Shown: positions 31,806 through 41,598, counted from the first letter of the stretch. The stretch is 64,000 bases of DNA from Flectonema sp. DT1601 (GCA_964019425.1 OZ025836.1:496001-560000); one strand, 5' to 3'. Made by a program: numbers and translations. The notes: a model not told the origin generated them from the letters alone.

Positions 31806-31923
31806 TTAAAAAAAAAAAAAACAAGAGAGGAATTCAGAATTAACGATTTTTTTCCTGCTTCATTAAACAACAAAATTAATTTGTTTCAAGAATATGTTTT
31901 TTTTCTCTTAAATTTTTCTTAAG

Positions 31924-32124
31924 ATGTCCCACCTCCCGTACTTTGAGGATATACTTATGAGTTATCGCTGTTTTGATTTTCATAGACAAGAAGTACTCAA
32001 TTACGTTCACGGCTTCCTTTCGTGCACTATTCTGCTTGTTTTACTGGTGTTCTTTCAGTTGGTAATCTCTAAGGAAAAGAAAAAAAAAAAAAAAAAAGAA
32101 AAAATCAATTTACCCTGGTACAGC

Positions 32125-32158
<34 letters not shown>

Positions 32159-32293
32159 CATTTTTTTCCCCTCCTCTTTTTCCGGTTTTTCTGTATCTTA
32201 TACTACGCATCCGTCGATAACAATATGTTAGAGGAGAGTAATGTTTTGTACTGTTTACGGAGAATGATATATTTTTTTTTCTAGACAAAATAA
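31924..32293 (+). CDS. Candidate short single-span membrane protein (48 aa, two exons)
   Basis: Exon 1 (31924-32061) starts at an ATG directly after TTTTTCTTAAG and encodes MSHLPYFEDILMSYRC and a hydrophobic segment (FLSCTILLVLLVFFQL). A GTAATC donor at 32062 and a TTTTTTTTCTAG acceptor ending at 32284 add Thr, Lys and a TAA. The 223-base intron holds an A-run and a T-run. Another acceptor (ATATGTTAG) would give a 13-residue tail instead. It may be a small membrane protein or an artefact. Confidence 0.35.
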
Positions 32294-32339
32294 TGCAATT
32301 AGGTTCTACGTGGATGAATATTATTATTATTTTTTTTTT

Positions 32340-32368
32340 GTACCGACGTAGTCGGAGAAGAAACTATT
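32340..32368 (+). promoter_or_regulatory. Hairpin motif, copy 2
   Basis: GTACCGACGTAGTCGG followed by AGAAGAAACTATT. Compared with copy 1, the stem changes keep pairing: G-U in copy 1 becomes G-C, and a C-G pair is added, giving CCGAC/GTCGG around a GTA loop. It lies 47 bases after the small membrane gene candidate and again follows a T-run. Confidence 0.4.
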
Positions 32369-32516
32369 CAAATTGAAAGCCGATATTTCTTATGGTCATG
32401 ATTTATTTTCCCCGTGCGACAGGATTTTGTCTGCGTTCAACGAAATAAGCGCTAATCTGAATGGTTTTAAATAAGAACTATTAACTACTTACAACAGAAC
32501 CAATTCTAGTGATGTA

Positions 32517-33371
32517 ATGCATTTCTTAGAAAGACTGAGATATCAAAAATACAAACCAAAAACCGGTACCGTTTCCTTACTATTAATAAATATAAAAGGT
32601 TATGATTCATTGAAGAAACAACGACCTCATGGAACTAAGAAAGCAGTAGCAATCTACAATTCGATCATAAAGAAAACAACGCTTGACCATGAAGGGTATA
32701 TTGCTAACGTCGTAGAAGAGATGGGGATATTTACCGTTGCTTTTAACGATTCATGGAGAGCAGCAGATGCAGCGATTACAATTCAGAAACAGCTACTTGA
32801 AGCAAAGTGGCCTTACGACATCCTACTACACAGAGATGCTGTTGTCGTGTTTGATTATAAAAATGAATGTCTATTCTCTGGACTGAGAGCCAACATGACT
32901 ATCACGACATCACCTGTCTCAGAAATGTGTACCTCAAGACACGATCACCTCCAACCTCCCTCTGACGGAGGTAGGGTCCTATGCAGTTCCACCTTCGTTG
33001 ATCTGGTTAATAAAAGCAATAAAACTCACAAGTTCGATTCCGTCAATGATTCTATTTTTGAGCTTCGCATTCCGACATTAGACAGATCATGCTACGGTCT
33101 TGTCGTTCAAGCAGATCCTGACAATGGTTTATCCCATTGCATTGATGCCTTTCAATCATCTGTTGGAAATGGTCCGATACCTGTTCAAGTGTTGTCAGAG
33201 TACCTTGTGAGCTGTGATTCGTCAAGAGAGGAATTCTTATTGTGTAATCCGTTAGTAAATAATGGATCAATCACATTAGAGAATCTATCTGTGATGTTGG
33301 GTGTCGGTTCTGGCATGAACGCCGGATTGATGGGAAAATTAAATCGCAGCGTTCACATTCCGAGTAACTAG
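32517..33371 (+). CDS. Nucleotidyl-cyclase-like domain protein, probably inactive
   Basis: A 284-residue protein whose first 130 residues follow the class III cyclase fold: VSLLLINIKGYDSL (19-32) corresponds to the F-x-D-I-x-G motif and EGYIANVVEEMGIFTVAF (59-76) to the E-G-Y...G-D-S-F...F motif. Both metal-binding aspartates appear replaced (N25 and G70), so catalysis is unlikely. A short helix AADAAITIQKQLLEAKWP (82-99) matches the next conserved part. The C-terminal 150 residues show no domain. No signal peptide is present. Pseudo-cyclase domains can act as regulatory partners; that is inference. The start follows ACTTACAACAG by about 20 bases. Confidence 0.65.
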   Translation: MHFLERLRYQKYKPKTGTVSLLLINIKGYDSLKKQRPHGTKKAVAIYNSIIKKTTLDHEGYIANVVEEMGIFTVAFNDSWRAADAAITIQKQLLEAKWPYDILLHRDAVVVFDYKNECLFSGLRANMTITTSPVSEMCTSRHDHLQPPSDGGRVLCSSTFVDLVNKSNKTHKFDSVNDSIFELRIPTLDRSCYGLVVQADPDNGLSHCIDAFQSSVGNGPIPVQVLSEYLVSCDSSREEFLLCNPLVNNGSITLENLSVMLGVGSGMNAGLMGKLNRSVHIPSN

Positions 33372-33511
33372 CAAATATTTCTTTTTTTTTGTTGTTGTTG
33401 GTATTCCTTTACAGGTCCGCCATTGCAAAGTACGATTTTGTATGTTGATGTTATGTGTGTATTCTTATTAATTTTCCCTTCAAACTATTCAGTTCTTACG
33501 AATCGTTTCAA

Positions 33512-34279
33512 ATGATATTTTTCATCATAGCAACATTATTGCTCTCATTCAGTAGCGCTGCAGACATCGTCATAGCAGGTGATTCCTGGGGCACCTACGG
33601 GTCGGGTCCATTTAAGGCAATGTTACATCGACACCAAAGTAGACATTCAGTAGAGAATATTGCTGTGAAGGGATCAACAAGTAAACAATGGTCCGAAGGA
33701 GACTACCTCCGAAATTTAAAAATATCCCTTAAAAAAGGAGGACGACCTGTTAAGATATTGTGGTTAACACTAATGGGAAATGATGCAAAAAATTCACTAC
33801 CGAAATGTGCTGTTTGGGGAGGAGGGAGTACCTACTGTGTGAATAAGGTGATTAGTGAAGCAGAGCCACACATTAACACTATACTAAGAACCATTAGAGA
33901 TATCAGTCCCAGCACGAGAGTCGTTGCTTTCGGTTATGATTTACCAGGTTTCGGAAACGACAACGGAAAGTGTAGCATGGCACCGAATGTCCTCCTCCCA
34001 TACTGCTGGGGTGATGTAACTTGTTTTAATAATCATATTCTAAAATTACAAGACGCGTGGTCTACTTTTTCACTAACTCACACCAACCTTGATACAATAA
34101 ACCTCTTAGGCAGTATTCAAGTTGCCTCCGGTGATAGAAACGCTTCTGTCGGAAGACCAAACTTATCCGAGTATTCTTCAGCGAATTTTATGTTAAGTAA
34201 TTGTATTCATCCAAATGAAAAAGGTTTTCATGTTATTTTTGAAAATTTTTGGAACCTATATCTCAGTAAGAAGCTGTAA
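33512..34279 (+). CDS. Secreted SGNH/GDSL hydrolase-like protein
   Basis: The start chosen is ATG 33512, right after an ACTATTCAG acceptor; the longer frame from 33455 uses GTG. The 255-residue product begins with a signal peptide (MIFFIIATLLLSFSSA). SGNH blocks are visible: IAGDSWG (21-27, nucleophile serine S25), KGST glycine (53-56), MGND (88-91) and CIHPNEKGF (231-239). The residue that should be the catalytic aspartate three places before His233 is asparagine (N230), so activity may be altered or lost. Six cysteines suggest disulphides. Members hydrolyse esters or deacetylate glycans; the substrate is unknown here. Confidence 0.75.
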   Translation: MIFFIIATLLLSFSSAADIVIAGDSWGTYGSGPFKAMLHRHQSRHSVENIAVKGSTSKQWSEGDYLRNLKISLKKGGRPVKILWLTLMGNDAKNSLPKCAVWGGGSTYCVNKVISEAEPHINTILRTIRDISPSTRVVAFGYDLPGFGNDNGKCSMAPNVLLPYCWGDVTCFNNHILKLQDAWSTFSLTHTNLDTINLLGSIQVASGDRNASVGRPNLSEYSSANFMLSNCIHPNEKGFHVIFENFWNLYLSKKL

Positions 34280-34447
34280 CCACGTTGAGTGGTCTACTCA
34301 CATTGCTGACTACCTCGTATGTCTCTGCCCAGTACTATTCTATCCATCTACTTTAAGACGCAATGTAATATTTATTTATTTTCCGTAACAATCTAAAAAA
34401 ACTAATTCAGATTGTAAGAACTGTTATTTTATTTACCTTCTTCTTCT

Positions 34448-34478
<31 letters not shown>

Positions 34479-34810
34479 CCCCTTTCCTCCTTTTTAAGGT
34501 AATTATCTAGCTACCTTTTATTTCTTGCTCCATTTCATCTAACTTTTATACCACCTGACGTAGTTGAGAGAGATGATTGACTACCGAGAGTGGAGGTTCG
34601 ATATTTTTTTGTATTGAACACCTCTTTGAGATATCTGAAAAAATGATAAAAGGATGTAATTACGAATGAAATTATAAGTTTTTTTTTTTTAAAAAAATTT
34701 TTCATAACACAAACATGGCGGGAGGGGTGGCAATGGTGGAAAAAAAGGTCTGATTTTAACTGCTTGTTATTGTTATTGTGATTATCGTTTTTTTACAGGG
34801 AAAGAAAAGA
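34280..34810. other. Intergenic with T-run and weak third copy of the hairpin motif
   Basis: A 36-base T-rich run lies at 34443-34480. At 34551-34580 the sequence ACCTGACGTAGTTGAG resembles the hairpin motif at 32340, with the GACGTAGT core kept, 272 bases after the SGNH stop. GTTTTTTTACAG ends at 34798, the likely acceptor for PDS5. Confidence 0.45.
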
Positions 34811-37800
34811 ATGCCGAGAGCTACATCAAAATCCACCTCTGGGGATGAAGATCAAAACCAACTTGATGAATTGACAAATGGAAAGAGTCTTCGAGCGTCT
34901 ACTGGATCGGATTTAAAAAACAAATTGAAGAGTATAGTTGACTTTTTAGCCGATAATGAACTCGATAAGGACAAGGCGATGGAGACGTTAACAACGAATG
35001 GATTCGCTAAAGAAATACTACGAGACGTTTACATAGGATCTGATGCAACTCAAGCTGTTCAAGTCTTAGCAGCTCAGGCTATTGCTGAAGTTAGTTCGCT
35101 GACTGCCCCAGATTTTATTTTTGAAGGTCATCAAAGGAAGGTAACTGATGTTCTACTGGGTCAATGTGTTCATCTGGAAAAGGCAACAAAAGACTCTGAA
35201 ACATACCAACGAGTGTTTACAATGTTAGAAAGACTTGTTAAGACTGCTCTCCTTTCATACCTAACCGATCCAGAGACGTATGCTGAAAACCCAAACGACA
35301 AATATCAGTCTCATGAAATCGCGAATAATTATTTAACAAAAGTGTTCGATATCTGTCTCAACACGTTATCAGAGACAGCTCATACTATTCACGATGTTGC
35401 TCTAACATCATTAATAGAGGACTTGTTAAAGTCTTTACTTGATGATTTAACAGAAGTACCTGAAGAGGTAATCACACTACTACTAAAACCCTTGTCGATG
35501 AAATCTAAAGCACCAGGTGGCTACTCCGTCGTAAAATCAGTAGTCAGACGTCTTGACGATGACAAGGTCAACATGATTTGTCGTTATCTTGTTAAAAGCT
35601 TTGACAAAGGTCACGAAGCATTGCAAAGACATTCTTCAAAAAAGTCCGACAAAACTGATAACCAGAAATCTCAAAAGTCATTATCCAGATTGCTCGTTGA
35701 CATAAGAAGGATATTGACAACAATAATGGCACTGGGTGACGGTCATCGGAATATTATGACTCAATTGTTCCCTCACGCGGCATCGAAGATGACGAGTGAT
35801 GTTGTTCATCTCCGACAGCTTGTTACTATGGCTGTGTGTCGTTTGTTCGAATTACACACATCGTACTATGTTGAGTTTCCTCAAGTATTCGCTCAGACTT
35901 TAAAAAGATTCCACGATATTGACACTGAAATCAGAGTTGATATGGTGGATTGGATTGTAAAGTTCTTACCATCCCACGCTGAGGCAGCAGATAAGTTGGG
36001 CGAGTGCCTATCTGAACGCCTCGTCGACAGCGAACTCGAAGTTCGAAAGGCTGCTGTCACAGCTGTTATGAACATCTGTACAATAAATCCAACATTACTA
36101 CCAAAGGTTGTCATCAGTAAGTCGTTTGAACGAATCAGAGATAAGAAACCCTCAATGAGAAGTCTGGCTATGAAATTATCAGCTAAAATGTATCAAGAAG
36201 TCTATAACAAGAGTGACAAGGTTGAATCCCCATACAATCAGATTCCTACTATGATTATAGAAGCGTTTTGCTTACCTGAAGCTGAAGCACGTAGAGAAGC
36301 AGAAAAACTGCTTCTCACAATGTTGCTTCCCGAGGCAAATGAAGATGAAGTTCTTGCAGAAGATCATTTATCGGAGTTGGCGTCAGCATTAATCCAACTT
36401 TGGAGAAATCTACCTCCGAAGTCAAGAGCAACACTTTCAAAGATGTTGGTATCAAAAAAAGTAGTTAGGACGTGCCTTTCTCGTTTCTTAGCGATAAAGG
36501 AAGCGATAAAACAGTGTAAGAAAACGGGAAACGAATCGAACCAAAAACTGTATCAACAAGAAATGGTAAAAGTTCTGTCTTTATTAAATCAGCTATGTGC
36601 TCTTCCTCAAGGTTTAGAACAATTAGTTGCTCTGAAAGATGAAAAAGTTTTCAAACTTTTACACGAAGCAGTAACATCACCAATGAAATGCATGCCCCTT
36701 CGAAAAAAAATTCTCAAACAAGTAGCTGTAATGACTGAAGGCAATGCGAAGTTTAAAGACCTACCTGGGTGTATTAAAATACTTCTAAACAGAATGTCAT
36801 TTCCGATAGACAGCCAAACATATAAAGGTGTGAGTTCAATATTGAATAACGCATGGGATCTACGTGATGGTAGGTATGCTGATGATATGGCAAGTCTTTT
36901 AGAAGTTTTGTACAGTGCTTTTCCTGAAGTGGCAACGCCGGAAGTGACTACTGATACGCTAGCAATCCTCTCAGCAGCTGCTGTTGAAGAGGCGAAAGAC
37001 AACGCGACTGCTCTAAAAAGTGGAAAGAGAATTCCCTTATCTGATGCTGTTGGTGTCATACCTGAAAATTCAAAAAGAGTAGTCACACTTGCGAATAGAA
37101 GATCACTGTTGGTTCATTTATTTGGTGCGATTGAAAGTATAAAAAAGATTCTGTTTGGACTGATTAGTAACAACGACCTTGGAATGGAAGCTACAGAACT
37201 ATCGAAATGCGTTAAAATAATAAGACGATTAGCCCTCACGACTGAAGACGAATTAATAGCGAAAATGTGCTGCAAAGGAATTGACTGTCTATTGATTGAA
37301 AAGGGTATTCAACGTTCAAATTATTTTAATGCATTGGCATCGGATGTTACGAAAAACATCGACGACGATGACTGTATTCATAGGATCATTATTGCTCATT
37401 TCAGGATCCTTCAGCAATGTATACTTCTATCACCTCAGTCGATAAAACATCTTCAATCGAGTGTTAAGGCTTCATCAGCTGTTTTAAAAAAACTTATGAA
37501 TTTAACAGATAAGAGTGTCAGGATTGTATCAAGCCATTCATTTCATAATCCTCCACTAGCTGCTTTGGTTTATAGATCGGCTCTCAGAGCGTATGTTGCT
37601 TTCATCATTCTTAAAAAGGATGACAATACCGAGTCTGTTGCTAAGAATTGCAGGAGTCTTTTGACGTATTTTTTTGATCGACCTGCTGGATTGATGCCAG
37701 CGGTTCTCAGCACGGATACTTGTAAAGCAATTTTAAAATTAGGAAGGTATCCAAGCTTGGTTAGGGTTTTGTTTTCAATGGAATCACAAGTAAACATGTG

Positions 37801-38653
37801 GCCTATTGTCGGTTACTCGGTTATATTTCATCCATCAAGCGAAGCACGTAATGAGATAGGCAGAATCCTCCACAAGGACATCATGCGGAACAAACTTGGC
37901 ATGCAATTTGCTCAGTTAGTTATTTTAACACTGCTTGATTCATCAAAATCTAATTTTACACATGCAAAGGAACGTGTTAAGGATATTATTTCACATTTTA
38001 GAAATAAGTCATGGCAAAATAATATTAGACTTGATTCTAGAGAAGCCCCTGCAGTCTGTCCTGAATACATATTACCGATGCTTATTCATTTGTTGTCTCG
38101 TTGTAATCTGTTGGATGAGTATGTACCTAGTTTTGAACCCATTCAAAGAGTTTTATTTATATTTTTTGATACGATGACTGAAAGAAGACCATGTGCTCCA
38201 TTCCTATTCGATTTGATGGGACGACTTAAATACTACGATGATGCACTCCAACCGGGAAATACAAATGTTAGGTTGATTTGTGATATTGGTATGATGGTAC
38301 TGAAAACTGTTACAAACACAAAAGAAGTAAAGCAAGAACCGTTTCCAGGAACGGTTCACATCCCAAGACTTTTTAAAGAATGTGAAGATAGGGCTGCGGG
38401 AAATAAGGTTTATATTGATTTGAAAAAGTTTATTCCAATTAAAAAAGAAGAAGTAGCGCGTTCGTCTATGAGCATTCACACAGACGAAGACCTGTCGAAA
38501 TCTCCAAAGAAATCTCCACGTAAGAAGGTAAAGAGATCAAAAACTCCGGAACGTTCACCAAAAAAGTTAAAGCCGGATGACGTCTCTCCAAAAACAAAAA
38601 ATAAAAAACCATCATCTAAACTCAGCAGAAGTAAAAAACCAAAAACTGGATGA
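34811..38653 (+). CDS. PDS5: Cohesin regulator PDS5 homologue
   Basis: A 1280-residue protein; the start at 34811 lies 13 bases after the acceptor at 34798, while the longer frame from 34778 begins before it. Almost the whole length is helical HEAT-repeat solenoid. Family features include the N-terminal ALLSYLTD and HDVALTSLIEDLLKSLLDDL region, LFPHAASKMTSDVVHLRQ, VRVDMVDW-like EIRVDMVDWIVKFLPSH and LVDSELEVRKAAVTAVMNIC, which match PDS5's repeat pattern. The last 80 residues are basic with repeated SPKKSPRKK and SPKK-like motifs, a DNA-binding or CDK-target tail. PDS5 binds the cohesin ring with WAPL and controls its release and loop size in the nucleus. Length agrees with the family (1200-1450). 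Single exon. Confidence 0.88.
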   Translation: MPRATSKSTSGDEDQNQLDELTNGKSLRASTGSDLKNKLKSIVDFLADNELDKDKAMETLTTNGFAKEILRDVYIGSDATQAVQVLAAQAIAEVSSLTAPDFIFEGHQRKVTDVLLGQCVHLEKATKDSETYQRVFTMLERLVKTALLSYLTDPETYAENPNDKYQSHEIANNYLTKVFDICLNTLSETAHTIHDVALTSLIEDLLKSLLDDLTEVPEEVITLLLKPLSMKSKAPGGYSVVKSVVRRLDDDKVNMICRYLVKSFDKGHEALQRHSSKKSDKTDNQKSQKSLSRLLVDIRRILTTIMALGDGHRNIMTQLFPHAASKMTSDVVHLRQLVTMAVCRLFELHTSYYVEFPQVFAQTLKRFHDIDTEIRVDMVDWIVKFLPSHAEAADKLGECLSERLVDSELEVRKAAVTAVMNICTINPTLLPKVVISKSFERIRDKKPSMRSLAMKLSAKMYQEVYNKSDKVESPYNQIPTMIIEAFCLPEAEARREAEKLLLTMLLPEANEDEVLAEDHLSELASALIQLWRNLPPKSRATLSKMLVSKKVVRTCLSRFLAIKEAIKQCKKTGNESNQKLYQQEMVKVLSLLNQLCALPQGLEQLVALKDEKVFKLLHEAVTSPMKCMPLRKKILKQVAVMTEGNAKFKDLPGCIKILLNRMSFPIDSQTYKGVSSILNNAWDLRDGRYADDMASLLEVLYSAFPEVATPEVTTDTLAILSAAAVEEAKDNATALKSGKRIPLSDAVGVIPENSKRVVTLANRRSLLVHLFGAIESIKKILFGLISNNDLGMEATELSKCVKIIRRLALTTEDELIAKMCCKGIDCLLIEKGIQRSNYFNALASDVTKNIDDDDCIHRIIIAHFRILQQCILLSPQSIKHLQSSVKASSAVLKKLMNLTDKSVRIVSSHSFHNPPLAALVYRSALRAYVAFIILKKDDNTESVAKNCRSLLTYFFDRPAGLMPAVLSTDTCKAILKLGRYPSLVRVLFSMESQVNMWPIVGYSVIFHPSSEARNEIGRILHKDIMRNKLGMQFAQLVILTLLDSSKSNFTHAKERVKDIISHFRNKSWQNNIRLDSREAPAVCPEYILPMLIHLLSRCNLLDEYVPSFEPIQRVLFIFFDTMTERRPCAPFLFDLMGRLKYYDDALQPGNTNVRLICDIGMMVLKTVTNTKEVKQEPFPGTVHIPRLFKECEDRAAGNKVYIDLKKFIPIKKEEVARSSMSIHTDEDLSKSPKKSPRKKVKRSKTPERSPKKLKPDDVSPKTKNKKPSSKLSRSKKPKTG

Positions 38654-38688
38654 TTGCCTATCCCGACTGTAACAGGTAACAGAGAATT

Positions 38689-38854
38689 ATGGATCTCAAG
38701 GATGCTGACGAAGAAAATTGCGTTCTGAAGATTGCAATGGATGATAATTACTGCCATCAGTGAGTATTAATTGGTGGACAAGTCGTCGAGGGATACTTCG
38801 ATTCAAATGATTTATTTTGGGTAATTACCTTTCAGGAATCGCTATCTTGTATGA
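38689..38854 (+). CDS. Candidate spliced micro-ORF (29 aa)
   Basis: Thirty-five bases after the PDS5 stop. GACTGTAACAG is a good acceptor, followed by ATG 38689. The frame (MDLKDADEENCVLKIAMDDN and three more codons) meets a textbook donor (CA|GTGAGT at 38760) and, 76 bases on, a textbook acceptor (TTACCTTTCAG ending at 38835). The second exon adds six codons and TGA. It is either a very short protein, part of a longer gene with another exon, or a spliced 3' UTR of PDS5. Confidence 0.3.
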
Positions 38855-39680
38855 AAAAAAAACCAAATCGTGTGTTGCGTCTAAAACTGCAGGCACCGAT
38901 TCCAGAGTTAGGTTTTTCCCCATCCTTCATTCGCCTGCTTTCTTCAAAGCATTGGTGACTATTTTTGTTTTGATGTAAAGTATAAAGAAATCTAAATGAA
39001 AAATAATATTTTTTTTTTTTTTTTTGTGAAATAACCTCAAAACTTCGAAATTACGATCGAAAGAACGTGTCAATAAACACGTTTTCTTATGTATTTGCTG
39101 ACATTAAAAAGAGATGGAAAAAAAAGAAAAAAAAAGTACCTTAGAAATATAGAAATACGTAATAGTAGTGTTTTTATTTTTTATTTTTTTTCCCCCTATT
39201 CACCACTCAGTATGGACGGTTCCTTGTGATACCGTCATAGTCATAGACTGTTCTTACTACTGTTTTCAGTTTTTTTTTTTTAAATTGTCGATCTACAAAA
39301 AAACAAAATCACGATTTAATTAATTATCTCATTTTGAATTGTAAAAAAAAAAAAAACATATTTCGAGATCGACTCAACCTAAATGAATAATTCGTGTATT
39401 TATGTTTAAATAATTTAAAAAAAAGAAGTTTGAAAGAAAGACGATTTCTCACTGTAAAAAGGTAATTCTTGTTACCACCACTACTCCCCCCCCCAGCTTC
39501 GAGCGATGGGAAACTTCCCGCATCAGTAATTATGTTGATTTGTTTGTTATTTCTTTTTAACATTTATAAAACAGGTTTCGCATCTCGCCATGTCAATTAT
39601 GATTGTAGTTTCTTTAGTGTCAAAACACATTACATATTTTCATATTACGTTTTTTTAAAAGCAAATTATTATATTGAAAC
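38855..39680. other. Intergenic, homopolymer-rich
   Basis: Runs of T (39009-39025, 39269-39280) and A (39120-39135, 39341-39357). A weak resemblance to the hairpin motif appears at 39230-39250 (ACCGTCATAGTC). No gene seen. TTTTTTTAAAAG ending near 39661 may be the acceptor for the next gene. Confidence 0.5.
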
Positions 39681-40339
39681 ATGTCAGACGAAGCCGATGT
39701 TAAGATGGAGAACCAAGACATAAAAACTGAGACAGAAGAAGTTGTTGATGAACAGATAGAAGATAACGAAGAAGTTGCCGAAGGAGATTACGATATCGAT
39801 GAAGACTCAGAAGATTCTCTCGATGATGTTATTAGGATGCTTCGTGAAAGAGGTGCGACTCGCTCAGATGAATTAGTTGAGTTGAAAAAAATTGTTCGAA
39901 ACAAAGACCCTGAAGAAAGGACCCTATACGTTGGACAGATAGACCTCTCGACCCTACCTGAGGAGTTGTATGAAGTGTTTAAAGATTGTGGTGATGTTGA
40001 AAAAATAAATATCCTCCCTGGAGGTTACGGGTACGTAGAATTTGAAGACGTTAGCGGTGCGGAAGCCGGTCTGAAACGACACAACATCAACTGGAGAGGT
40101 CTTCGCCTTCAAGTTTGTTCAAAACGACCAATTCCAGGGGGCTCACCATGTCCTCGATTAGATTCACTTGGGACAGGACTTGGCATTGGAAGAGTTTGTA
40201 TTTACTTTTTATTTTCCGAAAATAGTTTTTTACACTTTTCTGTAACATAAAAACACAGCCATCCATACCTTCAGCGGGAGTCCCAATTCAGATGGGTTCA
40301 GAAACACGTGGAGCACCACTCTACCAGGGCTACCAGTAA
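39681..40339 (+). CDS. PABPN1-like nuclear poly(A)-binding protein (two exons)
   Basis: Exons 39681-40193 and 40259-40339 (65-base intron, donor GTTTGT, acceptor ACACAG) give 197 residues. The first 50 residues are acidic. A short coiled-coil helix (SLDDVIRMLRERGATRSDEL, 46-65) precedes a single RRM: RNP2 LYVGQI (82-87) and RNP1 GYGYVEF (115-121). The tail is glycine/proline-rich and ends LYQGYQ. Acidic N-terminus, helix, one RRM and aromatic tail is the layout of PABPN1, which binds nuclear poly(A) and sets tail length. Another single-RRM protein such as an SR-like factor is possible. Confidence 0.82.
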
Positions 40340-40680
40340 TGTGGATACCCGTCGTAGATGTGATCAGTAATTTAGTTCAGTACAGTGTTTTCAATGTCTA
40401 ATTAATTTAGTGTTGTCAGGTGGTACGGCACTATGTGATTAGATTTTTTTTTTTTTTTTTTAAAATAATACGCACCTTCCTTTTTGTTGCAGCCATTCAT
40501 ATCAAAAAAAAAAAATATATATATATCAGCTTGCAACTAAAAGCAAGACTATTGCTGGAGTTGAATGTCTTATTAATTTTTAAGAATGATAATCTAAAAT
40601 ATAGGAAATCCGATGTTTATGTTTAGTATTATAAGTTTCTCTCTATAGACTGGTGGAATCAAAGAAAATAAATAAATAAG
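40340..40680. other. Short intergenic
   Basis: T-run at 40446-40461, A-run at 40504-40514 with a TA microsatellite. No gene. TTTCTCTCTATAG ending at 40649 is a good acceptor for the peroxidase-like gene. Confidence 0.5.
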
Positions 40681-41598
40681 ATGATGCGCGTCACTTCTAT
40701 GGGAAAACGAGTGGGTTTCAGAACCGTAAATAGTACAAGAATAAAACGATCAGTACGCTGGGAATCTCAAAAGTCATCTTCCTTGAAGGGAATAAGTCTT
40801 CCACAACATCACGAAGAGGGAGGAGCGTTCTCACTTTTGATGGCGACACTCGCTTTTTGTGGTGGATTAGTAGTTTGGGAAATAAAAGGTGCTTTATACG
40901 GAGAAGACGTGTGTACGCCATTTGATATTATGGAGCTACGAAGAGAGCTGGATGCAATGTATGAGTCAAAGCCTCACCTTCTACAACAAGCAATGAGGCT
41001 TCATTGGATAGCGAATAATGGTTTCTTTTATAGTAAAAGTATTGGTGGATCAACTGGTAAGCTTGACATGACGAAAACAAATAACAAAGAGATCGAGGAA
41101 TTAATAACAGAACTAAGCGACATATCCGTGAGATATGAAATTTCAAACAGCGACTTGTGGGTTCTCGCTTCTAGCGTTGCCGTACAAGAAATCGGAGGAC
41201 CAGATATCGATTTTCGTTTTGGGAGGAAAGATTCAAACGCAATTATGGAACATGAGACACCAGATTTATCTAACTTACAAAGTCCAGATGAGATTCGTTT
41301 TTTATTCTACAAAATGGGTTTAAATGATCAGGAAATTGTTTGTTTGCTCGGAGGGTTAATCTTCCCACAAGATGCTCCATTCATAATCGGCAATGGGTTT
41401 TTCAAACACGTACTGAATCAACCAACACCAGGAAAGTATCCTACCCAAGTAGTTGAAGCCGTCCGTTCAGATAAAATGTTCACTTATTGGACTCAAAGAT
41501 ACGCTGCTGATGTGTTGCTGTTTCGTGATGACTTCGCAAATGCCTTTAGCCTTTTAGGGCATTCGAACCAGGGTCATTGGGGACCCATTCCATATTAA
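40681..41598 (+). CDS. Class I haem-peroxidase homologue lacking both haem-site histidines (membrane-anchored, probably mitochondrial)
   Basis: A 305-residue relative of ascorbate/cytochrome c peroxidases. Residues 1-30 are basic and arginine-rich like a mitochondrial presequence; 50-70 form a hydrophobic anchor. The distal motif, normally RLAWH, reads RLHWI (106-110), so the distal histidine is Ile110. The conserved VAVQEIGGPDIDFRFGRKD (167-184 region) matches APX's VAVE.TGGP.I.F.PGR.D almost exactly. The proximal SGGH motif reads LGGL (223-226), so the iron-ligand histidine is Leu226. The rest of the fold (FFKHVL, KMFTYWTQRYAADVLLFRDD) is intact. It therefore cannot be a normal peroxidase. 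Plant APX-L/TL29 is a precedent for a haem-less member. Complete, intronless. Confidence 0.85.
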   Translation: MMRVTSMGKRVGFRTVNSTRIKRSVRWESQKSSSLKGISLPQHHEEGGAFSLLMATLAFCGGLVVWEIKGALYGEDVCTPFDIMELRRELDAMYESKPHLLQQAMRLHWIANNGFFYSKSIGGSTGKLDMTKTNNKEIEELITELSDISVRYEISNSDLWVLASSVAVQEIGGPDIDFRFGRKDSNAIMEHETPDLSNLQSPDEIRFLFYKMGLNDQEIVCLLGGLIFPQDAPFIIGNGFFKHVLNQPTPGKYPTQVVEAVRSDKMFTYWTQRYAADVLLFRDDFANAFSLLGHSNQGHWGPIPY

